64,000 bases of DNA from CBDCVO01 sp965223085 (GTDB lineage: Bacteria > Pseudomonadota > Gammaproteobacteria > Ga0077536), in the NCBI GenBank assembly GCA_965223085.1, contig OZ244981.1:4092001-4156000 (forward strand), read 5' to 3'. Below are positions 60,874-64,000 of this stretch, one piece after another. Made by a program: the position numbers and the translations under genes. Below the pieces are notes generated by a model. The model did no database searches. It had not been told where the DNA came from and saw nothing but the letters and a program-made list of their open reading frames with translations. How positions within the stretch are numbered: position 1 is the stretch's first letter; each line of letters begins with the position of its first letter.

Positions 60874-61749
60874 TTAGCGCTGGTTCAAAATCGCCCAGGC
60901 GACCTCCATCGCCTGACGATTTTCTTTGACATCGTGAACACGGAACACCTGCACACCCGCCATGACGCCCAGGGTCGTGGTCGCGCAGGTTGCTCCCACT
61001 AGCTCGGAGAACCGTGCTTCGCGGCAGATCGAACCCATAAACCGCTTGCGAGACGTGCCAAGCAGAACCGCAAAACCGCTCGCAACCAACTTGTCCAAGG
61101 TCGCGATCAAGGCGAGATTGTCCTGCTTCCGCTTGCCGAACCCGATCCCGGGATCGATCAATATATTGTCCGGCTGCACACCTGCGGCGACGGCCGCATC
61201 AGCGCGGGCGCGTAGAAACGCGTGCACCTCGGTCCCGACATCGTCGTAGTGAGGCGCATCCTGCATGGTCTCAGGCGTGCCCTGCATATGCATTAATACG
61301 ACCCGAGCGCCACGCTCCGCGACCAAGGGCAGCATGCCGGGGTCCGCACCCGCTGCCACATCATTGACCATCGTTGCCCCAGCGTCCAAGGCCGCGCGGG
61401 CAACTTCGTGTGAACGCGTATCGACGCTCAGCGCGATCCCCGCGGGCACAAACGCTTGCAGGGCCTCGATGATCGGCACGACCCGCCGAATCTGTTCTTC
61501 GACGCTAACCGCCATCGCGCCCGGCCGCGTCGATTCACCACCGACATCGATGATCGCAGCACCTTCTTCCACCATCGCTTGCGCCTGCACCAAGGCATCG
61601 CGAGGGGCGTGATAACACCCGCCGTCGGAAAAACTATCGGGCGTGACATTGAGGATCCCCATGATCTCGGGAACTCCCCGCCCAGGCGCCGCACTACCCG
61701 CTAGTTTGTCACTATCCCCTGATGACACGCCGCTAAGACTCGAGCTCAA
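60874..61749 (-). CDS. folP: dihydropteroate synthase
   Basis: FolP joins the pterin to p-aminobenzoate (or a relative in H4MPT-type pathways). Motifs: IMGILNVTPDSFSDGG, DVGGESTRPGA, SVDTRSHEVARAALDAGATMVNDV, HMQGTPETMQ and DPGIGFGKRKQDN, with SRKRFMG near the end. The N-terminal ~25 residues are low in complexity. It overlaps the pip stop by 17 bases and is followed by DUF447, MfnB and PCD, so it may serve the H4MPT branch, or may be the only folate enzyme. No ftsH or glmM neighbour, unlike the common arrangement. Confidence 0.9.
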   Translation of the reverse strand: MSSSLSGVSSGDSDKLAGSAAPGRGVPEIMGILNVTPDSFSDGGCYHAPRDALVQAQAMVEEGAAIIDVGGESTRPGAMAVSVEEQIRRVVPIIEALQAFVPAGIALSVDTRSHEVARAALDAGATMVNDVAAGADPGMLPLVAERGARVVLMHMQGTPETMQDAPHYDDVGTEVHAFLRARADAAVAAGVQPDNILIDPGIGFGKRKQDNLALIATLDKLVASGFAVLLGTSRKRFMGSICREARFSELVGATCATTTLGVMAGVQVFRVHDVKENRQAMEVAWAILNQR

Positions 61750-62695
61750 GCGCGGTCGCTTGCGCCGCTGCTACGAGCGCCGCCGCCATGGCGGGTTCGC
61801 CCGACAAATGCCCGGCGTTGCGCAATACCCCGAAACGCGAATGCGCTAGGCGTTTATGCACGAGAAAACCTGCCTCAGCACAGCAGGTGATATCCCGTTG
61901 CCCATGAATAATTCGCGTGGGTACCAGCGGGACTTTTGTCATTTCTCGTAGCAGCTGATCCTCGTATAAAAAGTAGCGATGTTTTGCATAGTGAAGTTCG
62001 ATCGCGGTTTTAGCGATCACTTCATCTCGCGCCACCGGCGGATCCGCCGGAAAGTTGTCTATAGCATACATCACGACGTGGGTAGACCAGCGTGACCAAG
62101 CACGAGCGTAGTGTTCCGCCAAGACCTTATCCGGGCCGAGAACATTTCGATGGAGCTCATCGATAATATCGCTATAAGGTTTAGGGCCCCCAAGCGCGTT
62201 TTGAAATTCTGCCCAAGCCTGTGGTAGTAACTGTCCGGCGCCGCCACCGATAAACCATTGCAAATCCCGCTCGCGCGCGAGAAACGTGCCGCGCAAAACG
62301 ATCGCTGCCACATTGTCGGGGTGGGTTTGGGCATAGGCTAGGGCCAAGGTCGCGCCCCACGAGCCACCGAAGAGCACCCATTTCTGCACACCAAATCGCG
62401 TCCGCACGAGTTCTAGATCAGAAATCAACGTCGCTAGCGTATTGCCCTCGGTGGCGCCGAAGGGTTTAGAGCGACCACAACCGCGTTGATCGAGGAGAAA
62501 AACGCGATAACGTCGCGGATCAAAAAACTGACGATGAGCGGATTTGCAGCCGCCACCCGGACCGCCGTGCAAAAATATCACCGCTAGACCATCCGCTGCG
62601 CCCGATTCTTCGACGTAGATATCGTGCCCATCGCCGGTTGCGATCCATTCCGCCCGCCGCGGGCGATCCAGTGGAAATAGTTGCGCTTGCGTCAT
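61733..62695 (-). CDS. pip: prolyl aminopeptidase
   Basis: An alpha/beta-hydrolase that removes N-terminal proline (peptidase family S33). The oxyanion HGGPGGG, LLDQRGCGRSKP, nucleophile Ser in FGGSWGATLALAY and the late IIHGQRDITC and NAGHLSGEP (catalytic Asp and His) are all visible. ATG at 62695 (MTQAQLFPL) is the family start; the frame opens at 62746. Its end overlaps folP, so the cofactor genes may be read from its promoter. Confidence 0.94.
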   Translation of the reverse strand: MTQAQLFPLDRPRRAEWIATGDGHDIYVEESGAADGLAVIFLHGGPGGGCKSAHRQFFDPRRYRVFLLDQRGCGRSKPFGATEGNTLATLISDLELVRTRFGVQKWVLFGGSWGATLALAYAQTHPDNVAAIVLRGTFLARERDLQWFIGGGAGQLLPQAWAEFQNALGGPKPYSDIIDELHRNVLGPDKVLAEHYARAWSRWSTHVVMYAIDNFPADPPVARDEVIAKTAIELHYAKHRYFLYEDQLLREMTKVPLVPTRIIHGQRDITCCAEAGFLVHKRLAHSRFGVLRNAGHLSGEPAMAAALVAAAQATALELES

Positions 62696-62788
62696 GAGGT
62701 AGCGTGCCCAAGACCGGCTCAACGCCACGCTTACATAGGGCGACACCTATCACCAGCGTCGCTCCCGAGGCTATAGATCGGTAGTGGT

Positions 62789-63784
62789 TTAAATTTCATT
62801 GAGTATTTCATCGCGGCGACGCCGATACTCCGCATCAGAAATAAGTTCTTTGGCATGCAAGTCTTGCAAGGTTGCGAGCCGTTCTTCGAGACTACGGGCG
62901 GATGCGGCGGGCACGCCAGCTGATTTAAGCTCCTTGAGCTCTTGCCGTAGGCGGGCCATTTCTTCACGCATTTGACGTCGTTCCATGGTCAATTTGGCCG
63001 CCTCGGCCTTCACCTTTTCGGTTCGTTCCCGCTCTTCCTGGGGAATTTGACCTTCACGGTAGGCAATTTTCGCCGCGTCGACATCGATGCGTATCCAATC
63101 TGGTCTCGATGTAGCACCTTGCGCCGCAGCAAAATCAATGCCCGCGGTCGAGACAATTTGGCCGGGCATTTTCGAGCGACGGTGGCGCGATCCGTGCTCG
63201 AAAAAAATATCTTTGTAGTTGTCGAGTATCCCGTGGGCTGCTTCGGCTTGTTTGATCCCACGGTCTTTTTTCACTTGGTAGGAGCCGACGATGAGATTCA
63301 GCCTTCCGTCGGTGTAGAACACCCGCCCACTCGTCCAAAACCGCTCTTTGGCGACATCAAATGCCACTCGACCGTAGCCGCGAACAACAAATACGACATC
63401 CTCGCGGGGTTTCGCTGTTTCTAGAGCTTCGGCGAGATAACGCGCCAAAACTGATGTCTGCGCATCAGTGAACACGCGCACCGCCGCCTCGTTGCGAAAC
63501 AATCCACCCTCTACCCATAGCTCTAGCGAGCGCAGCGCGTCTTGCACGTCGATCGGCGCGAGCGTTACCGGGTGTTGGTTCGCGCTGGGCGTCTCGCCAT
63601 CCTTATCTTGCGGTGCCAAGGCGATGTATTGCTCTTGGTCCCGCCAGATCTTTTTCGTGATCGGTTGTTTTTCGAGAAAGCCGGGGAGCAAGTCAAGGGC
63701 GGCAGCGCACGGCGATCCCAGCAAGGACAATACTAAGCCCAGCAGCGGTGCACACAGGTAGGGTCTGAAAAGCTTCGTTTGCAT
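62789..63784 (-). CDS. exported hypothetical protein with C-terminal SHOCT domain
   Basis: Signal peptide at the start (LCAPLLGLVLSLLGSPCAAA), a ~190-residue mixed alpha/beta middle of unknown kind (QDALRSLELWVEGGLFRNEA, VVRGYGRVAFDVAKERFW, FYTDGRLNLIVGSYQVKKDR), a coiled-coil stretch (EERERTEKVKAEAAKLTMER) and a SHOCT motif at the end (ERLATLQDLHAKELISDAEY). SHOCT ends are short oligomerisation or interaction segments. ATG at 63784 is the natural start; the frame opens at 63871. No function can be assigned. Confidence 0.72.
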   Translation of the reverse strand: MQTKLFRPYLCAPLLGLVLSLLGSPCAAALDLLPGFLEKQPITKKIWRDQEQYIALAPQDKDGETPSANQHPVTLAPIDVQDALRSLELWVEGGLFRNEAAVRVFTDAQTSVLARYLAEALETAKPREDVVFVVRGYGRVAFDVAKERFWTSGRVFYTDGRLNLIVGSYQVKKDRGIKQAEAAHGILDNYKDIFFEHGSRHRRSKMPGQIVSTAGIDFAAAQGATSRPDWIRIDVDAAKIAYREGQIPQEERERTEKVKAEAAKLTMERRQMREEMARLRQELKELKSAGVPAASARSLEERLATLQDLHAKELISDAEYRRRRDEILNEI

Positions 63785-63925
63785 CGTAGCGCGCGTCTCA
63801 CATTTAAGTCTAGGCCACCCGAGCAGTATATCGAAATGCGATGAACGAATGCACGATGGCGAGTGCGACATGCCGATGTGTGAGGTCAGCGAGGCGGGCT
63901 TAGACGACCGATTGCGACGACCATG

Positions 63926-63955
63926 AAAAAAGGCGCATCGTTTGATGCGCCTTTT
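63926..63955. terminator. bidirectional intrinsic terminator
   Basis: Stem AAAAGGCGCATC with GATGCGCCTTTT around the loop GTTT. Read on the minus strand it is followed by six T, so it best suits the gene that ends at 63973. Confidence 0.88.
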
Positions 63956-63972
63956 CTGAACGCGAAGTTCAG

Positions 63973-64000
63973 TTACGCGGTGGCCATTACCACAGCAAGA
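63973..64000 (-). CDS. 3' end of a gene that continues beyond the window
   Basis: A minus-strand frame ends ...LAVVMATA with TAA at 63975-63973, 18 bp before a strong minus-strand terminator. Only eight residues are visible, so the product cannot be named. The frame is chosen because of the stop and the terminator. Confidence 0.4.

Overview
The window reads as chromosomal DNA of a moderately GC-rich gammaproteobacterium. The EF-P modification set (efp, epmA, epmB), parC/parE, yoaA, hslR, xseB-ispA and Kef-type transporters all fit that class. Two features point to a particular lifestyle. A four-gene set for tetrahydromethanopterin/methanofuran-linked one-carbon metabolism (pterin dehydratase, MfnB, DUF447, FolP; 59106-61749) suggests a methylotroph or formaldehyde/formate oxidiser. 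A VPLPA/PEP-CTERM exosortase substrate (18212-18871) suggests an exopolysaccharide or biofilm former. The cell must also make selenoproteins, because a UGA at 78-80 is almost certainly read as selenocysteine. No prophage, insertion sequence, CRISPR array, rRNA or tRNA gene was seen. The window is housekeeping and accessory metabolism.

Layout. 1-2746 (minus): a truncated GrdB-like selenoprotein, a CmcJ/NvfI-type oxidoreductase and a lipoprotein ApbE. 2813-9736 (plus): a tightly overlapping MoxR/Bat operon (moxR, DUF58, DUF4381, batA, a batB-batC fusion, batD). 9849-12200: a DUF1631 protein. 12560-17853: a HTH-receiver protein translationally coupled to a three-PAS sensor kinase, then a hybrid kinase. 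18212-18871: the exosortase substrate. 18967-34273 (mostly minus): ileS of type 2 with a swapped signature motif, sufE, cysS, ahcY, metK, a quinone oxidoreductase, a dimeric dUTPase, yoaA, a conserved hypothetical, epmA and efp; a HD-GYP protein lies on the plus strand at 22383-23615. epmB diverges at 34303. 35581-42313 (minus): parC, parE and a rubrerythrin / CCG Fe-S protein / DUF3501 operon. 42614-43768: xseB-ispA. 44044-44141: a sigma-54 promoter driving an apparent ~70-nt small RNA. 44147-53796: mazG, a HNH nuclease, a Braun-type lipoprotein convergent with a L,D-transpeptidase, DUF423, a phytase-like esterase, moaB, hslR, an unknown gene, a cation/proton antiporter and a phosphatase/FGE-like fusion. 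53833-59103: a CYTH protein and a nearly complete molybdenum cofactor set (moaA, mobA, mobB, moeA, moaE, moaD, moaC). 59106-63784 (minus): the one-carbon cofactor genes, prolyl aminopeptidase and a secreted SHOCT protein.

How parts fit. EpmB and EpmA supply and attach beta-lysine to Lys34 of EF-P. MetK and AhcY run the methyl cycle. The L,D-transpeptidase is the expected partner of the Lys-terminated lipoprotein. The molybdenum cofactor genes next to methanofuran/H4MPT genes are consistent with molybdoenzymes of formate or one-carbon oxidation, which lie outside this window. The observations most worth checking are the sigma-54 small RNA (44044-44141), the selenocysteine UGA with its SECIS-like hairpin (49-80), the GIHH motif in IleRS, the palindromic operator before rubrerythrin, the Val at the quinolone-contact position of ParC, and the extra residue after the MoaD Gly-Gly.
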